Assembly: GCA_030066245.1 (NCBI GenBank)
Contig: JASJBY010000294.1
Coordinates: 1 to 6,368, forward strand
Direction of reading: 5' to 3'
Origin: Gammaproteobacteria bacterium
GTDB lineage: Bacteria; Pseudomonadota; Gammaproteobacteria; JAABTG01
DNA: 6,368 nt
Below are positions 1 through 5,805 of the stretch, piece after piece. Every line of letters starts with the position of its first letter. Position 1 is the first letter of the stretch. Position numbers and translations under genes: made by a program. The notes beneath the pieces are model-generated. The model had not been told where the DNA came from, searched no databases, and saw nothing but the letters and a program-made list of their open reading frames with translations.

Positions 1-2066
1 AGGTTTTCCGGACTCGCGCCGCGCAGTTCCACGTTCACGGCACGGCCGGGATGCCCGGCCCGTCGCGATGCGATGGTGAAGTTCTCCAGGCCGGGAGGCA
101 GGGCCAGTTTGCTTTCCCAGCGCGCGATGAAGGCTTCGTTTCGCACCTGACGACTGTCTGAAGGCAGCAGCTCCACGAGCATGGAGCCCAGATGATTACC
201 CTTGGCCGCCGCCACCCGCTCATCGCTGGCCAGGGCCGTGCCGTAGCGTGTCACAGCCGCAACCACAAGCCCTCCGCCCAGCTCCCGCTCCGTCTCCCGC
301 AGCGTCGCCTGCACCTGGCCGAGGAACGCGCGCACCCGCTCGGGCGGCGTACCGGCGACGAAGTTTGCGTTGGCGTAGATGACGTTGCTCTCCACCGTGG
401 GGAAGAACGTGAATGCAGTGCGACCGCCGGCGACGAGTCCGACGGAGACAATGAGTGTCCCGACGGCCAGGCTGACCGTGGTCCACCGGTGGTCGATGGC
501 GCTGGTCACCAGAGCGCGGAACCACCGGTCCCGCAGCGCCGCGAAGAGTTCGTCGAGACGTCGGCGCATGGTGTTGACCGGACGCCGGGACAAGCCCCGG
601 AATGCGTGGCGCAGATGTCCCGGCAGAATCAGGAAGCACTCCACCAGGGAGGCGATAATCACGCATATCACGACGGTGGGGATGTCCCCGAGGATGTTGC
701 CGACAATGCCCCCCACCATGACCAGGGGCAGGAATGCAGCGATGGTGGTGAGAGACGAGGAGATCACCGGGGGCAGCATCCGTCGCGCACCTCCCTCGGC
801 CGCCTCCAGAGAGTTTTCGCCGGTCTGGAAGTGAGTCAGCGCATCCTCTCCCACCACAATCGCGTCGTCCACGATGATGCCCAGCGCCATGATCAGCGCA
901 AACAGGCTGATCATGTTGATGGTCCCGCCGATGGCGTAGAGCACCGCAAGGGTGCCCATGAAGGACACCGGGATGCCGACCACGACCCAGGTCGCCACCC
1001 GCCCGTTGAGGAAGAGAAACAGAATGCCGATGACCAGCAACAGGCCGCCGGCACCGTTCTTCAGAAGCAGAAAGATGCGCTCCTTGATGAGCTGCCATCT
1101 CTCGTCGAAGATCTGGATCTCCACCCCCGGCGGCAGGGTCGGGGCGCGCTCTTCTGCCCAATCCGCCAGGATTCTCGCGCCTTCCAGGGAGTCACCGCTC
1201 TCGGGGCGCATCAGCTGAAGCTCCACGGCGGGTCTGCCCTGGGACGAGACGGTGACCTGCTTTTCGCGCGGTCTGCGCTGAATCTCGGCCACGTCCCCGA
1301 GCTGCACCAGGCGACCCTCCTCCTGGGCAACCAGCGGTAGATCGGCGAATCCCGGTGCCTGTCGCCGCTGCTCGAGACTGCGCAGCTGGCGGGCAACGTC
1401 GTCGCGTCCGACGGTGCCCGCCGGCAAATCTCTGCTGTGGCTGCTTACCCGCTGGGCGATTTCGTCCAGGGACAGTCCCAGTTCGTGCAGCGCGGTGACC
1501 GATACCTGGATGGCTATCTCCTCCTCCGGCAGGCCGGTGATATTCACCTTCGCGATGCCGCGGTCGAGCAGTTCACGCTCCATGCTGCGCACGAGCGGAC
1601 GCAGCTCCCGTCGGTCGTTGAGGCCGGTCACGAGAACCCGGGCGATGGGCTCATAGCGCACCACCAGGGTTACCTCCGGCTCCTCCGACGAGCTCGGAAG
1701 CTGCCGGACGATGCCGACCTTCTCTTTGACCTGGTCCAGGGCCGTGCCCATGTTCGTGCCTTCCACGTATTCCAGGGTGACGGAGCTCACGCCGTTGGCG
1801 GAGGTTGAGGTCATCTTCTTGAGGTTGTCCAGGTTGCGCAGCTCCTGCTCCAGGGGATTGGTAATGGAGCGCTCGACATCTTCGGCGCTTGCGCCGGTCC
1901 AGACTACCCGCACGTTGACGATATCCAGGGCGAAGTTCGGGAAGAACTGTGTGTTGAGGCGGAACACCGACCAGATGCCCGCCAGGAGCAGGATCACCAT
2001 CAGGAGGTTGGCGGCCACCCGGTGCTGGGCGAATATGCCGATGATGTCGTTCTTGTGCTCGAACAC
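1..2066 (-). CDS. RND-family efflux pump permease (AcrB/HAE1-like), 3' end cut by window
   Basis: Inner-membrane proton-driven RND transporter that would export hydrophobic or amphiphilic compounds together with the adaptor encoded just upstream. I read 688 residues without a stop, about two thirds of the usual 1,020-1,050; the C-terminus lies off the left edge. Visible layout: TM1 near residues 14-33, a large periplasmic porter domain, then TM2 (about 338-354), TM3 (360-378), TM4 (388-405), TM5 (435-460) and TM6 (465-485), a linker, TM7 (529-548) and the start of the second porter domain. TM4 carries VDDAIVVGED with the paired aspartates D400/D401, equivalent to the proton-relay pair D407/D408 of AcrB, so the pump looks functional. 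The start is GTG at 2066: an in-frame TGA lies 12 nt upstream and no other start codon lies between; the Shine-Dalgarno is weak (GACAGG). It begins 25 nt after the adaptor stop, so the two are an operon. The substrate cannot be told from sequence, and HAE1 subfamily placement is approximate. Confidence 0.95.
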   Translation of the reverse strand, partial: MFEHKNDIIGIFAQHRVAANLLMVILLLAGIWSVFRLNTQFFPNFALDIVNVRVVWTGASAEDVERSITNPLEQELRNLDNLKKMTSTSANGVSSVTLEYVEGTNMGTALDQVKEKVGIVRQLPSSSEEPEVTLVVRYEPIARVLVTGLNDRRELRPLVRSMERELLDRGIAKVNITGLPEEEIAIQVSVTALHELGLSLDEIAQRVSSHSRDLPAGTVGRDDVARQLRSLEQRRQAPGFADLPLVAQEEGRLVQLGDVAEIQRRPREKQVTVSSQGRPAVELQLMRPESGDSLEGARILADWAEERAPTLPPGVEIQIFDERWQLIKERIFLLLKNGAGGLLLVIGILFLFLNGRVATWVVVGIPVSFMGTLAVLYAIGGTINMISLFALIMALGIIVDDAIVVGEDALTHFQTGENSLEAAEGGARRMLPPVISSSLTTIAAFLPLVMVGGIVGNILGDIPTVVICVIIASLVECFLILPGHLRHAFRGLSRRPVNTMRRRLDELFAALRDRWFRALVTSAIDHRWTTVSLAVGTLIVSVGLVAGGRTAFTFFPTVESNVIYANANFVAGTPPERVRAFLGQVQATLRETERELGGGLVVAAVTRYGTALASDERVAAAKGNHLGSMLVELLPSDSRQVRNEAFIARWESKLALPPGLENFTIASRRAGHPGRAVNVELRGASPEN

Positions 2067-2091
2067 GGGGGGCCTGTCTCAGCGCAAGCGC

Positions 2092-3384
2092 CTAGGGCGC
2101 GGTCGCGGTCAGGGCGGTGTTGCCGGTGGACGGTGTGGCGTGCTGCGAAGCCTGGACGCGCAGACCGTCGATGGCGTTGGGGAGCTGAGTGGTCACCACC
2201 TCGGTGCCGGAGGCAAGAGCGGGGCTGCGAACCAGGACGCGGCGTTCACCCGTGCTGGAGCGCACGTCCCCCACGCGCTCCACCAGCACACCCTGCATGC
2301 GCCCATCAACCACCTTGTAAACCCGGTCCATGCCGTAAACGGCTTCCTGGGGCAGCGCCACCACCGCGCGCTGGCTGGGCAGCGTCATCAGCAGTTCCAG
2401 AGTGCGGCCCATTTGCAGAACGTCGGATCCCCCGGTAACCCGGAAAAGGCCGTCCAGTCCCCCGCTGCCCCTTCGCACCTGCCCCGCCAGGCGGTCCAGC
2501 TCGGCGCTCACCGTGCGTTCACCGATGGTCGCCGTGATGGGCAAGCGTTCACCAGCGCTGAGGGCCTGGCTCACCATGTCCACGTACCGGGTCGGGATCT
2601 GGGCTCGGATTTCCAACTCGCCGGCGTCGTAGATCGCGAGCAGCGGGTCTCCACTGCGCACCCGATCGCCGGGCGCCACGTGAGTCTCGCTGATGCGTCC
2701 CGCAAACGGAGCCCGGATGCGGGTGCGCTGCACGTCAAGGAGCGCCCGGTCGCGCAGCGCCCGGGTTTTGGCTCGACGCGCTTCCAGCTGTGCCATGCGG
2801 ATGCCGTGCTCCCTAATGCTCAGCTTGCGTTCGGCGATGGCCAGGGCCTGCCGCTCCTCGGCCTGCCGTGCTTCGTCCAGCTGAGCCTGGGAGCCTACGC
2901 TGGTGTCGGCCAGGTCTTTGGCCCGTTTCACAGCGCGGCGACTCAGGTTGAGCAGGGAACGCTCGTGCTCCAGTGACGCGAGGTTGGTCTGATGACGGGC
3001 CTTCTCACTCTCGATCTCGGCCTCGACCTCAGCGAGTTCAGCTTCTCGCTGGGCAAGAGCCAGGCGGTAGTCGCTGTCGTCGATGACTGCAAGCAGGTCG
3101 TCGGCTGCCACGTCCTGCCCTTCGCGCACCGGCAGTTGCTGAATGTCTCCGGCGATGGCCGCCGTGAGCTTGGCATCTCGCGGAGTCTCAACCCGCCCGT
3201 ACAGCGTCAGGTGAGGTTGGAGGTTCGAGACCTGGACGGTTTCCAAGGAGACCGGCCACATCTTTTCGTCGGGCTGCACGGGGGCGCCCTGTGGCCGTGT
3301 GGCATATAGGGCAAAGAAGCCGAGCAGAGAAGCCGCCAGGATCAGAAACGGCACCAGCGCGCGAGGTTTAATTCTGATAGTCAA
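2092..3384 (-). CDS. RND efflux periplasmic adaptor (membrane fusion protein, HlyD/AcrA type)
   Basis: 430-residue adaptor that would bridge the RND permease to an outer-membrane channel. The N-terminus is a membrane anchor (hydrophobic residues about 9-28) with no lipobox cysteine, so it is held by a transmembrane helix rather than a lipid. Next come the first half of a lipoyl-like domain (about 72-103, with PVREGQDVAADDLLAVID), a long alpha-helical coiled-coil hairpin rich in Ala, Glu, Arg and Leu (about 105-217), the second lipoyl half (about 220-252, RIRAPFAGRISETHVAPGDR), a beta-barrel (about 255-340) and a membrane-proximal domain (about 343-412). The last 20 residues are low-complexity Thr/Ala. 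The start is TTG at 3384: an in-frame TGA lies 39 nt upstream and no other ATG, GTG or TTG intervenes. The next ATG (residue 42) would remove the anchor. The Shine-Dalgarno is poor. The partner permease follows after 25 nt. Confidence 0.93.
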   Translation of the reverse strand: MTIRIKPRALVPFLILAASLLGFFALYATRPQGAPVQPDEKMWPVSLETVQVSNLQPHLTLYGRVETPRDAKLTAAIAGDIQQLPVREGQDVAADDLLAVIDDSDYRLALAQREAELAEVEAEIESEKARHQTNLASLEHERSLLNLSRRAVKRAKDLADTSVGSQAQLDEARQAEERQALAIAERKLSIREHGIRMAQLEARRAKTRALRDRALLDVQRTRIRAPFAGRISETHVAPGDRVRSGDPLLAIYDAGELEIRAQIPTRYVDMVSQALSAGERLPITATIGERTVSAELDRLAGQVRRGSGGLDGLFRVTGGSDVLQMGRTLELLMTLPSQRAVVALPQEAVYGMDRVYKVVDGRMQGVLVERVGDVRSSTGERRVLVRSPALASGTEVVTTQLPNAIDGLRVQASQHATPSTGNTALTATAP

Positions 3385-3417
3385 GTGCCGACACTGCGAT
3401 TGAAGCGCTCGAAAGCC

Positions 3418-3446
3418 ATAGTATCAGGTGCCTTCCGTACTGTCCC
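3418..3446 (-). promoter_or_regulatory. Candidate sigma70 promoter with extended -10 for the efflux operon
   Basis: Read on the minus strand: GGGACA (3446-3441, four of six matches to TTGACA), a 17-nt spacer, then TACTAT (3423-3418, four of six matches to TATAAT) preceded by TG one base away, which makes an extended -10. The predicted transcription start near 3411 would leave a leader of about 27 nt before the TTG start at 3384. Spacing and position are good; the match is by eye only. Confidence 0.4.
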
Positions 3447-3833
3447 ACCCCTGTAATTCTGAGCCCCGCCGCGGCGGTTGGGTTCCAAACTGCGGCACAG
3501 GCGGGGGCGGCTGAATATCTTGCCGGCGCTGGCTGTGACCGGTCCCGGGGAACCTGTACGGCCGGTCCTGAATGCGCTCCAGGCGGGTTGGCCCAGGGCA
3601 TGCGCGCACCAGCGCATCTGGCGAGCGGCGTCTGACCCGCGCTAATTCCTCGTCTTGGCTGCCCGCAAGGCCAGGGAGGGACTGCTCAAGTTTAGCGGAG
3701 TTCACGACCCGGGAGGGCCTTGCGATTCTTGCGCTGCCGCAACGGCTCGCAACTCTGCAACCGGCCTCTGGCGGACGTGCCCGGGCGGGTCAAGGGGCAG
3801 CGCCGTGGGTGGTCATTGGTGTTCGTCAGGGCC

Positions 3834-3856
3834 GTACCGGCCTGAGTGGCCGGGAC
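3834..3856. repeat. Inverted repeat, GC-rich hairpin
   Basis: CCGGCC (3837-3842), loop TGAGT, GGCCGG (3848-3853). One mismatch outward (A/G), two further pairs (GT with AC) extend it. No T-tract follows on either strand, so it does not look like an intrinsic terminator. It could be chance in a GC-rich spacer or a regulator site. Confidence 0.35.
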
Positions 3857-3910
3857 CGCCGGCCGCGGGGATAGCGACCGTCGGGCCTTTAGGGAGATAT
3901 CTACCGCGTT

Positions 3911-3931
3911 TACCGGCGGCTCGTGCCGGTA
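3911..3931. repeat. Perfect 7-bp inverted repeat upstream of the TauE/SafE gene
   Basis: TACCGGC (3911-3917), 7-nt spacer, GCCGGTA (3925-3931). The arms are exact and centred about 58 nt before the annotated start. The 14-bp centre-to-centre spacing of the arms is somewhat more than one helical turn. It fits a possible dimeric regulator operator or an RNA hairpin; no T-tract follows. The function is not known. Confidence 0.4.
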
Positions 3932-3950
3932 TGGCCCCCACGGCGAAGGC

Positions 3951-3980
3951 TTAACCCGATCGTGAGCGGTTTCCTAGAAT
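3951..3980 (+). promoter_or_regulatory. Weak candidate promoter overlapping the TauE/SafE start
   Basis: TTAACC (3951-3956) resembles a -35 (four of six) and TAGAAT (3975-3980) a -10 (five of six), with an 18-nt spacer. If real, transcription would begin around 3986-3988, right at the second in-frame ATG (3988). That would make the mRNA leaderless and rule out the ATG at 3979. It would also explain the missing Shine-Dalgarno. The evidence is motif similarity only. Confidence 0.25.
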
Positions 3981-4773
3981 GGCGGGCATGTACCTGTTGA
4001 CAGCTTATCTCGTGATCGGAGCTTTCGCGGGCACCGCTGCAGGACTGCTCGGAATAGGCGGCGGGCTCATCGTCGTGCCTTTTCTGGCCTGGACCTTCGA
4101 GATGCAGGGGTTTCCGCCGGAGTTTCGCATGCAGCTTGCGGTGGGGACCTCGCTTGCGACTATCGTGGTCACGTCTGTTTCCTCGGTTGTGGCGCATCAT
4201 CGGCGGCATGGGGTTCTGTGGCCGGTTTTCGCGCGCCTCCTGCCCGGTGTCATGCTCGGCGCGCTGTTCGGTGCCGTGCTGGCGGATGCGCTGCCGGGCC
4301 GCGGTTTACGGCTGTTCTTCGGGGTTTTTGCGCTGCTGGCGGCCGCGCAAATCGGCTTCTCCCTGCGTCCGGGGCCGCACCGGGCGCTTCCCGGCCCGTG
4401 GAGCCTGGCGAGCATCGGGGGGCTGATAGGTGCCGTCTCGGCTCTGGTAGGCATTGGCGGGGGCACCATGACCGTGCCGTTCCTCGTCTGGTGCCAGGTC
4501 CAGGTACGCCAGGCGGTGGGTACGTCATCGGCGGTGGGTCTACCCATCGCGGTAGCCGGCGCCGCGGGTTTCGTTATCACGGGCGCGTCTCAGATCAACC
4601 TGGCCTGGAGTCTGGGCTACGTCTACCTGCCAGCGCTAGCGGGTATTGTGGCCACAAGCGTCGTCTTCGCGGCTGTGGGCGCGAAACTGGCCCACCGCCT
4701 GCCGACGCGGATCCTGCGCCGTGTGTTCGCGGTCTTTCTGGCGGTGGTGGGCCTGAGCATGCTGTCCGCCTGA
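3979..4773 (+). CDS. TauE/SafE family membrane protein, putative sulfite/sulfonate (anion) exporter
   Basis: 264-residue polytopic inner-membrane protein, typical length for the family (about 250-270). It shows the internal two-fold repeat of TauE/SafE proteins: the first half has GIGGGLIVVPFLAW (25-38) followed by QLAVGTSLATIVVTSVSSVV (52-71), and the second half has GIGGGTMTVPFLVW (158-171) followed by QAVGTSSAVGLPIAVAGAAG (178-197). I see about eight hydrophobic segments, with short polar loops such as HHRRHG (73-78). Family members export or move sulfite, sulfoacetate and other small anions, and many are uncharacterised, so the substrate is inferred. The gene lies 510 nt before aprB on the same strand; sulfite is the AprBA product or substrate, which supports a sulfite role. 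Start: ATG at 3979 gives the longest frame, but ATG at 3988 is equally good and fits the family N-terminus; neither has a clear Shine-Dalgarno. Confidence 0.93.
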   Translation: MAGMYLLTAYLVIGAFAGTAAGLLGIGGGLIVVPFLAWTFEMQGFPPEFRMQLAVGTSLATIVVTSVSSVVAHHRRHGVLWPVFARLLPGVMLGALFGAVLADALPGRGLRLFFGVFALLAAAQIGFSLRPGPHRALPGPWSLASIGGLIGAVSALVGIGGGTMTVPFLVWCQVQVRQAVGTSSAVGLPIAVAGAAGFVITGASQINLAWSLGYVYLPALAGIVATSVVFAAVGAKLAHRLPTRILRRVFAVFLAVVGLSMLSA

Positions 4774-4781
4774 TTGTCAGA

Positions 4782-4825
4782 GACCGCCGTCCATGTGACC
4801 TTGGCGGCGCTGACGGGGCGCGGTC
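4782..4825 (+). repeat. Bulged inverted repeat just after the TauE/SafE stop
   Basis: GACCGCCGTC (4782-4791) can pair with GACGG (4812-4816) plus CGGTC (4821-4825), leaving a 4-nt bulge (4817-4820) and a 20-nt loop. It starts 9 nt after the stop codon. No run of T follows, so it is not a standard intrinsic terminator. It could protect the 3' end of the message or be chance. Confidence 0.22.
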
Positions 4826-5045
4826 ATGGTGGTCTGAGGCATGAAAACGTCTTGTCGGCAAATCCCGATCCCCGGGACGAGTACAGAGCTGTCAGGAGAC
4901 TTCGCGGGGCCAGTACCGGGATTGCGTGTGACCGTGTCGGAAGCCGGGAGTAGCCCAGGTTGCAGCATCCTCGAGCCGTCTCGAGCGGACGGAGCTGGGC
5001 GCCGGCGGATCCCCGGTGACCCGGATGCGGTCATTGAGACCGGAG

Positions 5046-5315
5046 ATGTTAAAAAATAAACGGAACTTATGTAAGGCAAGAATATTACTGCTTGGTTTTT
5101 TGTTTTCCGCTTTTTACAGTTTGGCCTCGCCGGAGGCGGGGCTCCGGCCGCCCAACGTTTGGTATTCAGTGAACACCACTGTGGCGGAGTACCAGGTGAA
5201 CACTGACCCTTTCAGCGTCGGCAGCGGTGCTGTTGCCGGCGGGCGGCGGTGCAGAAACCCTCGGCAATCACAGGAGAGCATCCATGCCAACCTATGTTCG
5301 AACCGACAAGTGTGA
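5046..5315 (+). CDS. Possible small secreted-protein ORF overlapping the aprB start (unproven)
   Basis: 89-codon frame starting at ATG 5046. The first 27 residues look like a Sec signal peptide: a basic start (MLKNKRNLCKAR), a hydrophobic stretch (ILLLGFLFSAFYSLA, 13-27) and a possible cleavage after SLA. The following segment (about 28-60) has no family I recognise, and the last 20 or so residues turn Arg/Gln/Asn-rich. The frame ends 32 nt inside aprB in another frame, which argues against it. GGAG touches the ATG with no spacing, so the ribosome site is poor. The hydrophobic run is encoded by the T-rich island, which would give Leu and Phe codons by chance. It may be a gene remnant or a spurious frame. 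Confidence 0.17.
   Translation: MLKNKRNLCKARILLLGFLFSAFYSLASPEAGLRPPNVWYSVNTTVAEYQVNTDPFSVGSGAVAGGRRCRNPRQSQESIHANLCSNRQV
5092..5120 (+). promoter_or_regulatory. Candidate aprBA promoter in the AT-rich island
   Basis: TTGGTT (5092-5097), a 17-nt spacer and TACAGT (5115-5120), which keeps the most conserved T, A and final T of the -10. The A/T-rich stretch at 5046-5090 could act as an UP element. The predicted start is near 5127, giving a leader of about 157 nt before aprB. The -35 matches only three of six, so this is tentative. Confidence 0.3.
5129..5235 (+). promoter_or_regulatory. Potentially structured aprBA mRNA leader
   Basis: Three consecutive stems can form in RNA. (1) GCCGGAG (5129-5135), 6-nt loop, CTCCGGC (5142-5148), a perfect 7-bp hairpin. 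(2) A 12-bp stem, 5156-5167 with 5187-5198, including four G-U pairs, enclosing a short hairpin AGTG/CACT (5168-5171 with 5177-5180). (3) A 7-bp stem 5219-5225 with 5229-5235 closing a GGU loop, with two G-U pairs. No T-tract follows any of them. They could stabilise the 5' end or regulate translation; it matches no riboswitch class that I recognise. Pairing was done by eye. Confidence 0.3.
5272..5276 (+). promoter_or_regulatory. Ribosome binding site of aprB
   Basis: AGGAG with 7 nt to the ATG at 5284. It is the strongest Shine-Dalgarno in the window and decides the aprB start against the in-frame ATG at 5227. Confidence 0.8.
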
Positions 5316-5748
5316 TGGCTGCAGGGGTCAGGATGAAAGCGCTTGCATGTACATCTGCCCTCACGACCTGATGCTGCTTGACAAGGACGGCTCCAGAACC
5401 GGCCACGCCATGAAGGCATTCAACCTGGAGCCTGAGCAGTGCTGGGAGTGCTACTCCTGTGTCAAGATTTGTCCGCAGCAGGCCGTCGAGTGTCGCCACT
5501 ATGCCGACGTGGTGCCGCTGGGCGCATGGGTGCAACCTCTCCGCGGGACCGACTCGATCATGTGGACCATCAGGTTTCGAAACGGCGACATGAAGCGCTT
5601 CAAGTTCCCTATCCGGACCACTCCCGAGGGTTCCATTCAGCCGTATGCCAACAAGCCGGATGCCGCTCTGTCGGATGTCGGTGATCACGCGACCCTCTTC
5701 ACCAAGGGCACGCATTCCTGCGACATGAGCCAGTTCGCCGCCAGCTAA
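5284..5748 (+). CDS. aprB: Adenylylsulfate (APS) reductase beta subunit, iron-sulfur protein
   Basis: 154-residue cytoplasmic electron-transfer subunit of dissimilatory APS reductase, which interconverts APS plus two electrons with sulfite plus AMP. It carries electrons between the FAD of AprA and a membrane redox partner through two [4Fe-4S] clusters. Eight cysteines fit the two clusters: C10, C13, C21, C25 (the spaced ferredoxin set with an insertion typical of AprB) and C53, C56, C59, C63. W54 lies within the second set (CWECYSCVKICP). Further cysteines are C70 and C146. The C-terminal half (about 80-154) is the beta-sheet and tail region that in known structures wraps around AprA. Length matches the family (about 145-160). 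The start at 5284 has a strong Shine-Dalgarno and gives the canonical MPTYVRTDKCDGC; the in-frame ATG at 5227 would add 19 unrelated residues. aprA follows 57 nt later. Direction (oxidation or reduction) cannot be read from this gene alone. Confidence 0.97.
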   Translation: MPTYVRTDKCDGCRGQDESACMYICPHDLMLLDKDGSRTGHAMKAFNLEPEQCWECYSCVKICPQQAVECRHYADVVPLGAWVQPLRGTDSIMWTIRFRNGDMKRFKFPIRTTPEGSIQPYANKPDAALSDVGDHATLFTKGTHSCDMSQFAAS

Positions 5749-5796
5749 GGCGGGGCGGCAAGAGAAAGCGGGGGCGGCCGAGAAAGCATACCGAGG
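5737..5796 (+). promoter_or_regulatory. aprB-aprA intercistronic segment: hairpin over the stop codon, direct repeat, aprA ribosome site
   Basis: GCCGCC (5737-5742) can pair with GGCGGC (5754-5759), or CCGCC with the nearer GGCGG (5749-5753), enclosing the aprB TAA. GAGAAAGC occurs twice (5762-5769 and 5780-5787), 10 nt apart. GAGG (5793-5796) lies 9 nt before the aprA ATG and is its likely Shine-Dalgarno. No terminator is present, consistent with co-transcription. Confidence 0.4.
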
Positions 5797-5805
5797 TATT
5801 CCAGA

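Larger units (their letters stand above)
3385..3978. other. Divergent intergenic region, no convincing gene
   Basis: 594 nt between the minus-strand efflux operon and the plus-strand TauE/SafE gene. Several open frames of 77-100 codons cross it on both strands, but they overlap one another, are rich in Arg, Pro and Gly, lack good ribosome binding sites and show no domain I recognise. It should hold the promoters of both divergent units. The only distinct structures I see are the inverted repeats at 3834-3856 and 3911-3931 and the promoter-like elements listed separately. Confidence 0.6.
4774..5283. other. Spacer between the TauE/SafE gene and aprB, with AT-rich island
   Basis: 510 nt. The left part (4774-5045) is GC-rich like the rest of the window and holds only a bulged inverted repeat, a short CGGTC/GACCG hairpin at 5028-5042, a 9-nt direct repeat GATCCCCGG (4867-4875 and 5008-5016) and a weak 72-codon frame (4841-5059). 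From about 5046 to 5120 the composition changes abruptly to A- and T-runs, then returns to GC-rich. The aprBA promoter and leader are most likely in the right part. I see no clear intrinsic terminator after the TauE/SafE gene, so read-through into aprBA cannot be excluded. Confidence 0.6.

Noticed and set aside
220..1161. 313-codon minus-strand frame inside the permease
   Set aside because: It is the same strand in a different frame; the permease frame has all the RND motifs and is continuous, so this is a +1 shadow and not a frameshift.
192..1340. 382-codon open frame on the plus strand
   Set aside because: It lies entirely antisense to the RND permease, whose frame encodes recognisable motifs. 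The translation is rich in His, Arg, Gly, Gln and Asp with no domain, as expected for an antisense shadow in GC-rich DNA.
1711..2976. 421-codon open frame on the plus strand
   Set aside because: It is antisense to the adaptor and the start of the permease, and crosses their junction. Its composition is low-information (His, Gln, Ala, Gly, Arg) and no family is recognised.
3368..3954. Several 77-100 codon frames in the divergent spacer on both strands
   Set aside because: They overlap each other, lack ribosome binding sites and have Arg/Pro/Gly-rich translations without recognisable features.
4867..5016. Direct repeat GATCCCCGG (4867-4875 and 5008-5016) as a possible insertion or attachment site
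   Set aside because: Nine GC-rich bases 141 nt apart with no mobile-element gene or terminal inverted repeats between them; chance is sufficient.
4841..5059. 72-codon plus-strand frame after the TauE/SafE gene, and an opposing 100-codon minus-strand frame (4777-5079)
   Set aside because: No well-spaced Shine-Dalgarno, no hydrophobic or domain signature and mixed third-position composition; both strands are open over the same stretch, which suggests chance.
5034..5062. Alternative promoter TTGAGA with TAAACG at 17-nt spacing
   Set aside because: The -10 matches only three of six positions; the candidate at 5092-5120 is somewhat better.
5096..5148. Intrinsic terminator from the GCCGGAG/CTCCGGC hairpin and the T-runs
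   Set aside because: On the plus strand the T-runs come before the hairpin, not after. On the minus strand the hairpin is followed by A-runs. Neither order fits an intrinsic terminator.
5227..5283. Upstream in-frame ATG extending AprB by 19 residues
   Set aside because: The added residues do not resemble AprB N-termini, and the strong AGGAG site is placed for the ATG at 5284.
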